Source: Acidobacteriaceae bacterium (GTDB lineage: Bacteria > Acidobacteriota > Terriglobia > Bryobacterales > Bryobacteraceae). Taken from it: a stretch of DNA of 11,150 nt. Positions 1 to 6,479 of this stretch are shown here, in pieces; within the stretch, counting starts at the first letter, position 1; every line of letters starts with the position of its first letter. A program made the position numbers and the translations under genes. Location: contig JAFAQG010000379.1 in assembly GCA_019246575.1 (NCBI GenBank), positions 1-11,150 on the forward strand, written 5' to 3'. A model generated the notes under the pieces. The model was not told where the DNA came from, ran no database searches, and saw only the letters and a list, made by a program, of their open reading frames with translations.

Positions 1-1
1 T

Positions 2-79
2 TGGTCGGGGCGAGTGGATTCGAACCACCGACCTCCTGGTCCCGAACCAGGCGCTCTAGCCAGGCTGAGCCACGCCCCG
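2..79 (-). tRNA. tRNA-Pro, anticodon CGG
   Basis: Read on the minus strand, the sequence folds as a complete cloverleaf. The acceptor stem pairs CGGGGCG (79-73) with CGCCCCG (12-6), followed by discriminator A (5) and an encoded CCA (4-2). The anticodon arm is CCTGG, loop TTCGGGA, CCAGG, which puts anticodon CGG at 44-42; this reads the proline codon CCG. The T arm contains the canonical GGTTCGAATCC. It closely resembles bacterial tRNA-Pro genes with a GTTCGGGAC anticodon loop region. It lies downstream of the sigma-factor operon on the same strand and may have its own promoter. Confidence 0.97.
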
Positions 80-88
80 AACAGCACC

Positions 89-94
89 AGTCTA
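89..94 (-). promoter_or_regulatory. Candidate extended -10 box for tRNA-Pro
   Basis: On the minus strand TGCTAGACT contains TAGACT, which matches 4 of 6 bases of TATAAT, preceded by the TGn of an extended -10 element. It would place the transcription start a few bases before the mature tRNA 5' end. No good -35 lies at 16-18 bp spacing. The tRNA could instead be transcribed from the upstream operon. Confidence 0.3.
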
Positions 95-124
95 GCAACT
101 CCTTTCGGATATGAAGAGCGCAAC

Positions 125-138
125 TGCCGCTTGCGGCA
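125..138. repeat. Short perfect inverted repeat between the 84-aa gene and tRNA-Pro
   Basis: TGCCGCTTGCGGCA is a 14-bp perfect palindrome located 17 bp past the stop codon of the small gene. It could form a short hairpin in the operon transcript, such as a weak terminator, 3' end stabiliser or processing site. No T run follows it on the minus strand, so an intrinsic terminator is not well supported. Confidence 0.35.
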
Positions 139-154
139 CGTCCGCACGCCAAAA

Positions 155-409
155 CTAACTCTCGTTCGGATCTGTGATGAGCTCAAATTCAAAGCGTGCA
201 GGATTTAGCCCGCGGGTCCGCAGCTGTTCGATGCACTTACTTGGATCGGCGCCGACCGCCTCGATTTTTCGCAGAGGCAACCTGTCCGGGGAGTACAGCT
301 CGATCGCGATCCAGAATCCGGTAAGGGTGCGGCGGTCTGCCAGGCTCAATCCGTCTAATAAGGACCCGACCAACTTATTAACATCGTGATTCGAACTGTG
401 CCCGCTCAC
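155..409 (-). CDS. Small protein of unknown function (84 aa), last gene of the sigma-factor operon
   Basis: I do not recognise this gene. It encodes a soluble, probably cytoplasmic protein of 84 residues, with no signal peptide or membrane segment and a single cysteine (residue 59). The middle, around LTGFWIAIELYSPDRLPLRK (residues 29-48), followed by a helical stretch with CIEQLRTRGLNPARFEFELI, has the hydrophobic/charged alternation of a small folded alpha/beta domain. That makes it look like a real protein and not a shadow frame. The start is GTG, 12 bp after the stop of the upstream secreted-protein gene, with only a weak purine-rich stretch before it; no better in-frame ATG exists. The spacing suggests co-transcription with the sigma, anti-sigma and secreted-protein genes, which is the only clue to its role. 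Confidence 0.62.
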   Translation of the reverse strand: MSGHSSNHDVNKLVGSLLDGLSLADRRTLTGFWIAIELYSPDRLPLRKIEAVGADPSKCIEQLRTRGLNPARFEFELITDPNES

Positions 410-421
410 GCCAGTTTCGTT

Positions 422-1579
422 CTAGTTAACGGTCTTTAATTCGTTCACGAGAGCTGCAATGCCGCGCCGACGGAACACTTCCGCAAGGCGCTGTTGTTCG
501 GGTGAGTTTGCCAGAGCGCGGCGAAGTGTTGGATCGGTGGTCGCTTCATCGATATCGGAACGACTTGGAATCCAGAGCTGGCCATCCGAAAACTCCACGT
601 CGCTTATGAATGTCACCAGGTCCTCTATCAGGAGCGGCGGACCCTTGAGCCGGGAGAAGCGTAACGTGCCCGGTTCGATGACCTTGCCGATTTGAACAGG
701 CGCGAGCTGAAGTGATGCCGGCATGGATCCCGCGACGAAGTCTCTGCCGCGTTCGTCACGGACGATCCATCCCATATCGATGCTGCGGACTGTTTTCTGC
801 GAACTATTTCTCACCTCTATCTCAGGCTCGCGCACCTCGTTGCCGCTTACCTTGGCTGCCCCACCGAGCGATTGAACCGGAGAGCTTGGAAACGAAACCG
901 CGTGGACTTGCATGGACGGCTGTCGACTCCTGGCTGCGTTTTCGCGCAGCAACTCGAGCCCAAAATCCTGCGGCTGTAGCTCGGGCAAACCGAAATTGAG
1001 CTCCTGCCGTAGCTCGGAGATGCGCCCGGAGCGGAGCAGCGCTGCGAGATATCGCCGATCGCGGCGCGCCTCTAACTCGTACACGGTTAATATGCGCCGC
1101 GAGCTAAGCTTGTCCGGGCCGTAATACGTGAGATCGCTGAAGAGCGCGCAATCGAGCGAGATGCGAACCATTGCGCCGGCGGTATTCGACACGTTGAACG
1201 GCCGCAATAATTCCATGTCAATACGCACCGGGAAGACGTCACCCGGCTGCACGGCCAGACTCGGCAGAGTGACAGAACCTTTGCCCGCCGGTGTTAAATC
1301 CTGCGCCTCGACTCGCAGCGATAATCCCGAGATGTCCTTCTTGCCCGTGTTCCGCAGCATCAGTGACGCGTGAACATCGATCGCAATCGACATTCCGCTG
1401 ACATGCGCGGTGGTGTCTCTGCCCAGATCGAACGAGACCATCAGCACGGGAGAATCGCGGGGGAAATCGACATCAAACCAGCGGCCCTCCGTCTGTGCGA
1501 GCGCCACGGGCGAGGCGGCAAGAGCACAGAACACAAAAAGCAGAACGGAACCGGGGGTACGACTATTGCCCGTAAACAT
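422..1579 (-). CDS. Secreted protein of unknown function with two similar beta-sandwich-like halves
   Basis: I do not recognise the family. With the start chosen here (ATG at 1579) the protein has 385 residues and begins with a clear signal peptide: basic FTGNSRTPG, hydrophobic SVLLFVFCALAASPVALA, and cleavage near residue 28-29 (ALA-QT). The mature protein is therefore periplasmic or extracellular. Two regions resemble each other. Residues about 45-185 and about 224-375 each have a beta-rich segment containing a V/L-x-N-S/T-x-K core (LMLRNTGKKD; IEVRNSSQKT), then a FSD-x-aromatic segment (FSDLTYYGPD; FSDGQLWIPS), then a charged helical tail with R-RxG. The gene start overlaps the end of the anti-sigma gene by 17 bp. 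An upstream in-frame ATG at 1615 would add 12 basic residues and enlarge the overlap to 53 bp; both keep the signal peptide. Its position suggests the sigma/anti-sigma pair controls its expression (inference). Confidence 0.8.
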   Translation of the reverse strand: MFTGNSRTPGSVLLFVFCALAASPVALAQTEGRWFDVDFPRDSPVLMVSFDLGRDTTAHVSGMSIAIDVHASLMLRNTGKKDISGLSLRVEAQDLTPAGKGSVTLPSLAVQPGDVFPVRIDMELLRPFNVSNTAGAMVRISLDCALFSDLTYYGPDKLSSRRILTVYELEARRDRRYLAALLRSGRISELRQELNFGLPELQPQDFGLELLRENAARSRQPSMQVHAVSFPSSPVQSLGGAAKVSGNEVREPEIEVRNSSQKTVRSIDMGWIVRDERGRDFVAGSMPASLQLAPVQIGKVIEPGTLRFSRLKGPPLLIEDLVTFISDVEFSDGQLWIPSRSDIDEATTDPTLRRALANSPEQQRLAEVFRRRGIAALVNELKTVN

Positions 1580-2195
1580 TGGTGATCGTGACCTGTCCCG
1601 TATTCTCATCGACATAACGGGCGGTTACAGCTGAGCTCCCTGCCACGAAGATGGCGGCTGATGGCGGATGCATGAAGCGCAGTGTTGCGCCGTGCGTTTT
1701 CACCGCGATGCCCTCTGGGGTTGCCTGCACGATTGTCCCGACCTGCCGTGAGCTCTGTACCCCGAGGAGACGCCGCAGCGAGGCGGCCAAATGCTGGTTC
1801 TGCTCTTTCGGGATATGAGTCATCCAACCCGCCACGAAAACAGCAGCGGCGGCAATCGTCACAAGTGCTCCGGCGGAAACAACTCGCTGCTTGCGGCCTA
1901 CCTTGTCGATGCAGCGCGCGGCCGCCACACCGACTGCGATATTTCCGATCATTTCGCGTTCGAGCCTGCTCCACGAGGCAGTTGTTTCGAAGCCTGCGAT
2001 CGGTTCTGATGCTGCATCCTGCTTTATCTTGAGAATGGCCGCACGAAACTCCGAAACCTGCTCGGCACAGGCCCGGCAGCGCGAGATGTGAAGTCTCACG
2101 CGAAGACGCGTGAGCCACGGCAAATCGCCGCCTGCTTGCAATGCGAGACACTTCGCACCCGGATGTGCTGCGCGCCTCGTGTTGTCTAACTTCAT
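1563..2195 (-). CDS. Membrane-anchored zinc-finger anti-sigma factor
   Basis: This 210-residue protein is the likely inhibitor of the ECF sigma factor encoded just before it. The cytoplasmic N-terminus holds the zinc-binding anti-sigma signature H-x3-C-x2-C (His36, Cys40, Cys43, in HISRCRAC), where proteins of the ZAS family clamp the sigma factor. One transmembrane helix lies at about residues 105-125 (VVSAGALVTIAAAAVFVAGW). The remaining ~85 residues would be periplasmic. They include a beta-rich end (VGTIVQATPEGIAVKTHG and ARYVDENTGQVTITNVYGQ) that may sense a signal or bind a partner. The start is the ATG at 2195, because it overlaps the sigma stop as ATGA and follows a GGAAGG ribosome-binding site. 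The longer reading frame to 2276 would run inside the sigma gene. Translational coupling to the sigma gene fits a co-regulated pair. Confidence 0.9.
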   Translation of the reverse strand: MKLDNTRRAAHPGAKCLALQAGGDLPWLTRLRVRLHISRCRACAEQVSEFRAAILKIKQDAASEPIAGFETTASWSRLEREMIGNIAVGVAAARCIDKVGRKQRVVSAGALVTIAAAAVFVAGWMTHIPKEQNQHLAASLRRLLGVQSSRQVGTIVQATPEGIAVKTHGATLRFMHPPSAAIFVAGSSAVTARYVDENTGQVTITNVYGQ

Positions 2196-2743
2196 AGGCC
2201 CTTCCGTGCTCGCAGGTAGCGTTTGAATTTGATCCGCGCATTCGCGATATGAGAGCGTACAGTGGCCATCGAACAATTCATCTGTAATGCGACTTCATGG
2301 GCAGGCATTTCCTCGATGTCACGAAGCAGGAGCGCCATGCGCTCCCGTTCGGTGAGCATACCCAGTCCAGTCCGTAACTCGGAACGGTGTTCGGTGATCA
2401 AAACCAGTTCTTCCGGGTTCTCCATTCCCGCAGGCATCTGCGCCGGCGAATCCGTGAGACTCGTCACGGCATGTCTCTTGTTGCGGCGAAGAAAATCGAT
2501 CGCCGTATTACTGGCGATCTTCGAGAGCCACTGACCGGCCTTATCCAGGTCCTTCAGCTGCCTTTGACGTTGAAGAGCCTTGATAAAAGTCTCCTGCGTC
2601 AGATCCTGGGCGTCATCGACGTTATCGACAATGCGGTAGATCAGCAAAAAAATACGCCGCAGGTGTTGTTGGATAAGGCGAGTATGGGCGTCGGAATCGG
2701 CTTCGACTCGCGAATCGAATGTGGAAGGCAGCGGCTCACTCAC
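2192..2743 (-). CDS. ECF-subfamily RNA polymerase sigma factor
   Basis: This is a 183-residue sigma-70 family factor of the extracytoplasmic-function type. Region 2 spans about residues 20-90, with the core-binding and melting motifs IFLLIYRIVDNVDDAQDLTQ and ETFIKAL, then WLSKIASNTAIDFLRRNKR. Region 4 spans about 118-178, with a helix-turn-helix (LTERERMALLLRDIEEMPAH through CSMATVRSHIANARIKFKR) that reads the -35 element. Regions 1.1 and 3 are absent, as expected for ECF factors. The start is the GTG at 2743, because a strong GGAGG lies 8 bases before it. The frame stays open to an ATG at 2821, but that would add an alanine-rich leader and has no properly spaced ribosome-binding site. The next gene encodes its probable anti-sigma factor. 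ECF factors usually activate their own operon, and a candidate promoter is present upstream. Confidence 0.93.
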   Translation of the reverse strand: MSEPLPSTFDSRVEADSDAHTRLIQQHLRRIFLLIYRIVDNVDDAQDLTQETFIKALQRQRQLKDLDKAGQWLSKIASNTAIDFLRRNKRHAVTSLTDSPAQMPAGMENPEELVLITEHRSELRTGLGMLTERERMALLLRDIEEMPAHEVALQMNCSMATVRSHIANARIKFKRYLRARKGL

Positions 2744-2792
2744 GTACTGCCCCTCCGTGGTTCTGCAGGCCGCAGCAGCCGCGGCGCAGTTC

Positions 2793-2818
2793 GGACCCGA
2801 TCCAGTCCTTGCCGTTCC
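2793..2818 (-). promoter_or_regulatory. Candidate ECF-type (autoregulated) promoter of the sigma operon
   Basis: On the minus strand GGAAC (2818-2814) is followed after 17 bp by GTCC (2796-2793). This resembles the GGAAC / GTC elements recognised by many ECF sigma factors. It would give a leader of roughly 40 nt before the GTG start. A match this short can arise by chance, so the assignment rests on its position in front of an ECF gene and next to the palindrome at 2819-2837. Confidence 0.38.
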
Positions 2819-2837
2819 CATTCCTTACTAAGGAATG
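2819..2837. repeat. Perfect 19-bp palindrome between divergent genes, candidate operator
   Basis: CATTCCTTACTAAGGAATG has two perfect 9-bp arms around a single central base. It lies in the 153-bp gap between the divergent sigma-factor and thiolase genes, immediately upstream of the candidate -35 GGAAC of the sigma operon and 59 bp before the thiolase start. A symmetric site of this size is typical of dimeric transcription regulators. As RNA it could form a hairpin only with an unrealistically small loop, so a DNA-level operator is more plausible than a terminator. The binding protein is unknown. Confidence 0.55.
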
Positions 2838-2896
2838 ACGACGCGCGCCCGAAAACGTGCAGCACGGACCGCCCATCGAAGCTATCTTAAGTCTAT

Positions 2897-4057
2897 ATGA
2901 GACCTGTGGCCGTGATCGGGATCGGGAAAACGGCTTTTGGAGCGTTTCCGGACAGGGATCTGCGCTCCCTGGCGCTCGAAGCCATGGCTGAGGCGCTTCG
3001 AGACGCGAACTTGCCGGCGCGCTCTGTCGAGGCGTTCTACCTTGGCAATTTCGCAGGTCCGGCCTTTGTCGGACAGAACCACCTGGCGCCTTTCGTGGGT
3101 ACTGCCGCCGGTTTTGAGGGCATCCCCTGTACGCGCATCGAGAACGCATGCGCATCGAGCGGCTCTGCCTTCTTTCATGCATGGCAGAGCGTCGCGGCAG
3201 GCATTTATGACGTTGCACTGGTTGCGGGCGTCGAGAAGATGACGTCTCAAAGCACGCCACGCGTGACTGAGATTCTCGCTGGGGCCGGCGATATGGGAGG
3301 AGAGGGCCGGGCAGGAGCGACGTTCCCAGCGTTGTTTGCCATGATTGCGCGCCGCCACATGCACCAATATGGGACCACACGCGAGCAACTGGCGGCCGTT
3401 GCTGTAAAAAACCACGCGAACGGAGCGAAAAATCCGCTGGCGCATATGCGAAAGGTCATCACGCTCGAGCAGGCTCTGGCGGGCAGGCCTATCGCGGAGC
3501 CGCTGACGGTGTACGACTGCTCGCTAATCAGCGATGGCGCCGCAGCCGTTATAGTTGCCCCGCTCGAGCACGCGCCACGCTACAGATCGCGGTACGCGCG
3601 GGTGTTGGCCGTTGCGCAAACAGCCGATCACGTCGCGCTTGACACAAAGGCGGACATCGCGGAGTTTCCTGCCGTCAAATCGGCCGGCAGGAAGGCCTAC
3701 GAGATGGCAGGAATCGGACCTCGACAGATCGACTTCGCGGAACTGCACGATTGTTTTACAATCGCAGAAATCGTTGCCAGTGAAGATCTCGGGTTCGTCG
3801 AGAAGGGCCAAGGTGGACCATTCGCTGCGGCAGGATGCAGCGCCATTACGGGGCCGCTGCCCATTAATACCAGCGGCGGTCTCAAATCCAAGGGCCATCC
3901 TGTCGGAGCCACCGGCGTCGGACAGATCTGTGACGTTGTGCTTCAGTTGCGCGGCGATGCCGGTGAGCGGCAGGTCGCGCGCCATCGCGTTGGCCTTGCC
4001 CAAAACCTCGGCGGCTCCGGGGCAACTTGCGTGGTCAGCATCCTGGGGACACCGTAA
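2897..4057 (+). CDS. Thiolase, SCP2/archaeal type (acetyl-CoA acetyltransferase-like)
   Basis: This 386-residue cytoplasmic enzyme catalyses thiolytic cleavage or Claisen condensation of acyl-CoA thioesters. The nucleophilic cysteine is Cys85 in ENACASSGS. His284 lies in the HDCF motif typical of the SCP2/archaeal branch. The oxyanion-hole and catalytic region is NTSGGLKSKGHPVGATG (324-340, with His334), and a glycine-rich end (NLGGSGATCVV) closes the fold. The family branch is clear but the substrate is not; acetoacetyl-CoA or a longer or branched 3-ketoacyl-CoA are both possible. The stop overlaps the start of a DUF35 OB-fold gene, a partner that this branch commonly has. The retained Cys85 argues for true thiolase chemistry over the retro-aldolase activity of Ltp2-like homologues. 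The ATG has no visible Shine-Dalgarno, and a TATCTT 8 bp upstream could be a -10 box, so the mRNA may be leaderless (inference). Confidence 0.92.
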   Translation: MRPVAVIGIGKTAFGAFPDRDLRSLALEAMAEALRDANLPARSVEAFYLGNFAGPAFVGQNHLAPFVGTAAGFEGIPCTRIENACASSGSAFFHAWQSVAAGIYDVALVAGVEKMTSQSTPRVTEILAGAGDMGGEGRAGATFPALFAMIARRHMHQYGTTREQLAAVAVKNHANGAKNPLAHMRKVITLEQALAGRPIAEPLTVYDCSLISDGAAAVIVAPLEHAPRYRSRYARVLAVAQTADHVALDTKADIAEFPAVKSAGRKAYEMAGIGPRQIDFAELHDCFTIAEIVASEDLGFVEKGQGGPFAAAGCSAITGPLPINTSGGLKSKGHPVGATGVGQICDVVLQLRGDAGERQVARHRVGLAQNLGGSGATCVVSILGTP

Positions 4058-4293
4058 TGCCGGACTCGAAGAACAAAGATGGCGTAGTATATACGGAAAC
4101 CATGGTGTATTCGCCTCCCCAACAGTACGCCGCCGAGGCGCCGTACCAGGTTGCCATCATCGAGCTTGAGGACGGATGCAGAACAACGGTCCGTATCACG
4201 GCAACGAGTGCGACTGAACCTGCCCGCATCGGTGATCGCGTGACGTTCGTGGAAGAGCGAGAGGGAGTAGCCTATTACCGCCGGGCTTCGTAA
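4057..4293 (+). CDS. DUF35-type OB-fold protein, thiolase partner lacking the zinc ribbon
   Basis: This 78-residue protein matches the OB-fold half of DUF35 proteins: VYTETMVYSPPQQY, then the typical APYQVAIIELEDGCRTTVRI, then ARIGDRVTFVEEREGVAYYR. DUF35 proteins usually have an N-terminal rubredoxin-like zinc ribbon with two CxxC pairs and about 130 residues. Here that part is missing, and the only cysteine is residue 41. In characterised systems such as archaeal thiolase/HMG-CoA synthase, BbsA-BbsB and ChsH2-Ltp2, the DUF35 protein forms a complex with the thiolase-like enzyme and helps hold the CoA substrate. The start is the ATG overlapping the thiolase stop (TAATG), with TGGGGA upstream acting as ribosome-binding site. 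The tight coupling supports a heteromeric complex with the thiolase. Confidence 0.82.
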   Translation: MPDSKNKDGVVYTETMVYSPPQQYAAEAPYQVAIIELEDGCRTTVRITATSATEPARIGDRVTFVEEREGVAYYRRAS

Positions 4294-4332
4294 GAGCTGA
4301 ACAGTGGTTCCGACCAGAGTGCTCTATCACCA

Positions 4333-5712
4333 ATGACGAAATCCCCCACCATACGTCTGCTGCTAGGCCTGCTTGTCACGCTCGCCGCAGTCACGGGCTT
4401 TTCCTCCTACTCTCTCTATCAACTTCAGAAGCTCCGGCAATTGCAGACGCAAACCATTGATCTGAACCGGCACGACTCGCTGCTGCTGTTGAGAGTTCAA
4501 AGTGATGTGAACACGCTTGGTCTGAAGCTGCAGGATATGACGGAGCGGCCCGATGCGCGGGGGATCTCGGAGTATCGCGAGCAATTCGACCAGTTGCGCG
4601 CGGATTTGGAAGATGCCTTGTCTGCGGAAGCGAAATTAGCGCCGGGCGGCCGTCAAACAGCTATTCAGGGCGATTTGCAGGAAGCGGTTCAGCGCTTTTG
4701 GACGATTGCCGACAAAGTCTTCAAGGCCGCGAGCGCGGGGCACGAGACCAGAGCTCGCCGTTTAGCCTCCGGACAATTATCCGACCAACAAATTGTCGTT
4801 GCCCGCCGTCTTGCCGCTATCCTCGAGCGGAATAACCAAGCTGAAGAACGCGCGGACGTGAAGATCGCATCCATCTACGACCGGGCCGAAAAGGATACGT
4901 ATGTATTTCTCACCGCCACGATGGTCGCGATTGTTGTAACGAGTTTGTACCTGATCTACTCGAATCGCCAGTTATTCGATCAGTTGCAGTCACTCTCGCG
5001 GCAGCGCCGAGTGCTGGCCGCCCGGCTCATCTCGGTTCAGGAGGAGGTTTTGCGATCGGTCTCGCGTGAACTGCACGACGAATTTGGGCAAATCTTAACC
5101 GCTGTTGGCGCGATGCTTGCCAGAGCGGAGCGCAAAGGGGTACCTCCGGATTCGCCGCTGCGTACTGAACTGAGCGAGGTCCGCGAAATCACGCATGCCA
5201 CGCTCGAGAAGATGCGGAGTCTGTCTCAGGCCCTCCACCCCTCGATTCTCGATGACTATGGGTTAGCCAAGGGCATCGAGTGGTACGCTGGCGTGTTCGA
5301 ACGTCAAGCCGGCATCAAGACGACCGCAGTAATCCGGGGAGATCCCATACCGATTACCGGCGCGCCGGCGACTCACTGCTTCCGTATTGTTCAGGAAGCT
5401 CTCAATAATGCGGCTAAACATTCCGGGACGAAGTTCGCCGAAGTGGAGATGATCTTTTCCAGCGATGTGTTAACCATCAACATTCGCGACTTCGGGAGCG
5501 GCATGTCGCAAACGAAGAAGGCCGGGCGGCCTGGTCTGGGGCTCATTGCCATGCGCGAACGCGCAGAGATTCTGTTTGGCGAGCTGAAGGTTAGCTCGGC
5601 GCCGGACGTGGGCACAACGATAACGCTCGTCGTGCCTCTCAGGAGGGACGAAAGGCTTGACTCGGCAGACAGCGAAGAAATGGGAGAGGTAATTACTCGG
5701 ACTCATGAATGA
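4333..5712 (+). CDS. Membrane sensor histidine kinase, NarL/DegS-type (HisKA_3 + HATPase)
   Basis: This is a 459-residue two-component kinase. A first transmembrane helix lies at about residues 8-28. A mostly helical extracytoplasmic region (about 30-188) without recognised ligand motifs follows, then a second transmembrane helix at about 190-210. The HisKA_3 dimerisation domain spans about 225-310. It has the phosphoacceptor His248 in SRELHDEFGQ and the conserved LHPSILDDYGL. The HATPase domain has N-box QEALNNAAKH (354-363), a G1-like DFGSG (386-390) and G2 GLGL (401-404). It begins 39 bp after the DUF35 gene and overlaps the response regulator by 8 bp, so kinase and regulator are a cognate pair. 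No clear Shine-Dalgarno precedes the ATG. The signal sensed cannot be deduced. Confidence 0.95.
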   Translation: MTKSPTIRLLLGLLVTLAAVTGFSSYSLYQLQKLRQLQTQTIDLNRHDSLLLLRVQSDVNTLGLKLQDMTERPDARGISEYREQFDQLRADLEDALSAEAKLAPGGRQTAIQGDLQEAVQRFWTIADKVFKAASAGHETRARRLASGQLSDQQIVVARRLAAILERNNQAEERADVKIASIYDRAEKDTYVFLTATMVAIVVTSLYLIYSNRQLFDQLQSLSRQRRVLAARLISVQEEVLRSVSRELHDEFGQILTAVGAMLARAERKGVPPDSPLRTELSEVREITHATLEKMRSLSQALHPSILDDYGLAKGIEWYAGVFERQAGIKTTAVIRGDPIPITGAPATHCFRIVQEALNNAAKHSGTKFAEVEMIFSSDVLTINIRDFGSGMSQTKKAGRPGLGLIAMRERAEILFGELKVSSAPDVGTTITLVVPLRRDERLDSADSEEMGEVITRTHE

Positions 5713-6334
5713 AGAGATAACGGTTCTGCTCGCAGACGATCACAGCCTTGTGCGCCGAGGCTTCCGCCGCATACTCGAAGACGATGACCAAATAAAGGTA
5801 GTCGGCGAAGCAAGTAACGGCATCGAGGCGATCCGTCTCGCCACCGAGCTCAAGCCCAAAGTGGTGGTTATGGACTTATCTATGCCCGAGCTAGATGGAG
5901 TTCAGGCCACTAAAGAAATAGTCAAGCACCTGCCCGGCACCGAGGTTCTCGTCCTGAGCATGCACGCTGAAGATAACTATGTGCGCAACGCGCTCGATGC
6001 GGGTGCAAAAGGTTATCTGCTGAAAAGTGCTATCGACGTTGACCTGGTCGGCGCAATCCGAAGCGTTGCACAGGGCAAGCGATTCATTGGATCGGGACTC
6101 AAGTACGTCGCCACCGACTCGGACGACGAACTCAAAAAGCTGACCGCCCGGGAAAAGCAAGTTCTTCAGCTTATCGCGCAAGGCAAATCAAACAAAGAGA
6201 TCGCGGCCCTGCTCGATTTAAGCGTGAATACTGTTTCCGTGCATCGCGCGAACTTGATGGAGAAGATGAACATCCATCGGACCGCTGAGCTGGTGTTATT
6301 CGCCATTCGCAAGGGGTTGGTAGCACCACAATAG
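5705..6334 (+). CDS. Response regulator, NarL/FixJ family (REC + LuxR HTH)
   Basis: This 209-residue cytoplasmic DNA-binding regulator is the partner of the kinase encoded immediately upstream. The receiver domain (about 1-120) has the acidic pair Asp11-Asp12, phosphoacceptor Asp57 (VVVMDLSMPELDG), Ser85 and Lys107 (GYLLKS), so all the switch residues are present. The C-terminal LuxR-type helix-turn-helix (about 143-205) shows LTAREKQVLQLIAQGKSNKE and SVNTVSVHRANLMEKMNIH. It starts in ATGAATGA, overlapping the kinase stop. Targets are unknown. The ATP synthase operon starts 145 bp downstream on the same strand, but no direct evidence links the two. Confidence 0.96.
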   Translation: MNEEITVLLADDHSLVRRGFRRILEDDDQIKVVGEASNGIEAIRLATELKPKVVVMDLSMPELDGVQATKEIVKHLPGTEVLVLSMHAEDNYVRNALDAGAKGYLLKSAIDVDLVGAIRSVAQGKRFIGSGLKYVATDSDDELKKLTAREKQVLQLIAQGKSNKEIAALLDLSVNTVSVHRANLMEKMNIHRTAELVLFAIRKGLVAPQ

Positions 6335-6360
6335 GTGGGGTGCTCGCGGGCTCGGTTTCG

Positions 6361-6390
6361 TTGACCCGAGAGATTTTCATATGCTAGCGT
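6361..6390 (+). promoter_or_regulatory. Candidate promoter for the ATP synthase operon
   Basis: TTGACC (6361-6366) matches 5 of 6 bases of the -35 consensus and is followed after 18 bp by TAGCGT, a poor -10 with 3 matches. It lies in the 145-bp gap before atpF, where an operon promoter is expected. Transcription would begin just before the inverted repeat at 6404-6435. Confidence 0.28.
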
Positions 6391-6403
6391 AAAGGGTTTA
6401 GGG

Positions 6404-6435
6404 GCAGTGGGTCAGGTTCTTAGTGTGCCCACTGC
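6404..6435 (+). repeat. Perfect 8-bp inverted repeat in the atpF leader
   Basis: GCAGTGGG (6404-6411) and CCCACTGC (6428-6435) are perfect inverted repeats separated by 16 bases, and would form a GC-rich hairpin in the leader RNA. Within the loop, GTTCTTA (6416-6422) is exactly complementary to TAAGAAC (6467-6473), 7-13 bases before the atpF ATG. No T run follows the stem, so it is not an intrinsic terminator. A protein-binding site on DNA or an RNA regulatory structure are both possible. Confidence 0.45.
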
Positions 6436-6479
6436 GGCCACGTTCCGGCAATCCCCTGTTTCCACTTAAGAACAGTTGA

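Noticed and set aside
2..155. tRNA-Pro as an integration site for a mobile element
   Set aside because: No integrase, direct repeat of the tRNA 3' end or atypical gene block is visible. The tRNA 3' end points out of the window, so this cannot be tested here.
1606..2241. A second long minus-strand frame overlapping the anti-sigma gene
   Set aside because: Arg/Cys-rich and without hydrophobic structure. The other frame has the zinc motif, membrane helix and ATGA coupling.
2744..2821. N-terminal extension of the sigma factor from the ATG at 2821
   Set aside because: The extra 26 residues are Ala/Gly/Thr-rich, and AAGGA directly abuts that ATG. The GTG at 2743 has a well-placed GGAGG and gives a standard ECF length.
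2736..3445. Long minus-strand open frames antisense to the thiolase start
   Set aside because: They are rich in Arg/Ser/Pro/His with no recognisable domain, and lie opposite a thiolase with complete catalytic motifs. They are shadow frames in GC-rich coding DNA.
3524..4169. Open frames on both strands inside the 3' half of the thiolase gene
   Set aside because: Out-of-frame translations of clearly conserved thiolase sequence, with biased composition and no domain.
6351..6370. CTCGG...CCGAG hairpin as a terminator after the response regulator
   Set aside because: Only a 5-bp stem with a 10-base loop and ATTTT a few bases later. Too weak to call an intrinsic terminator, and it overlaps the candidate -35 box.
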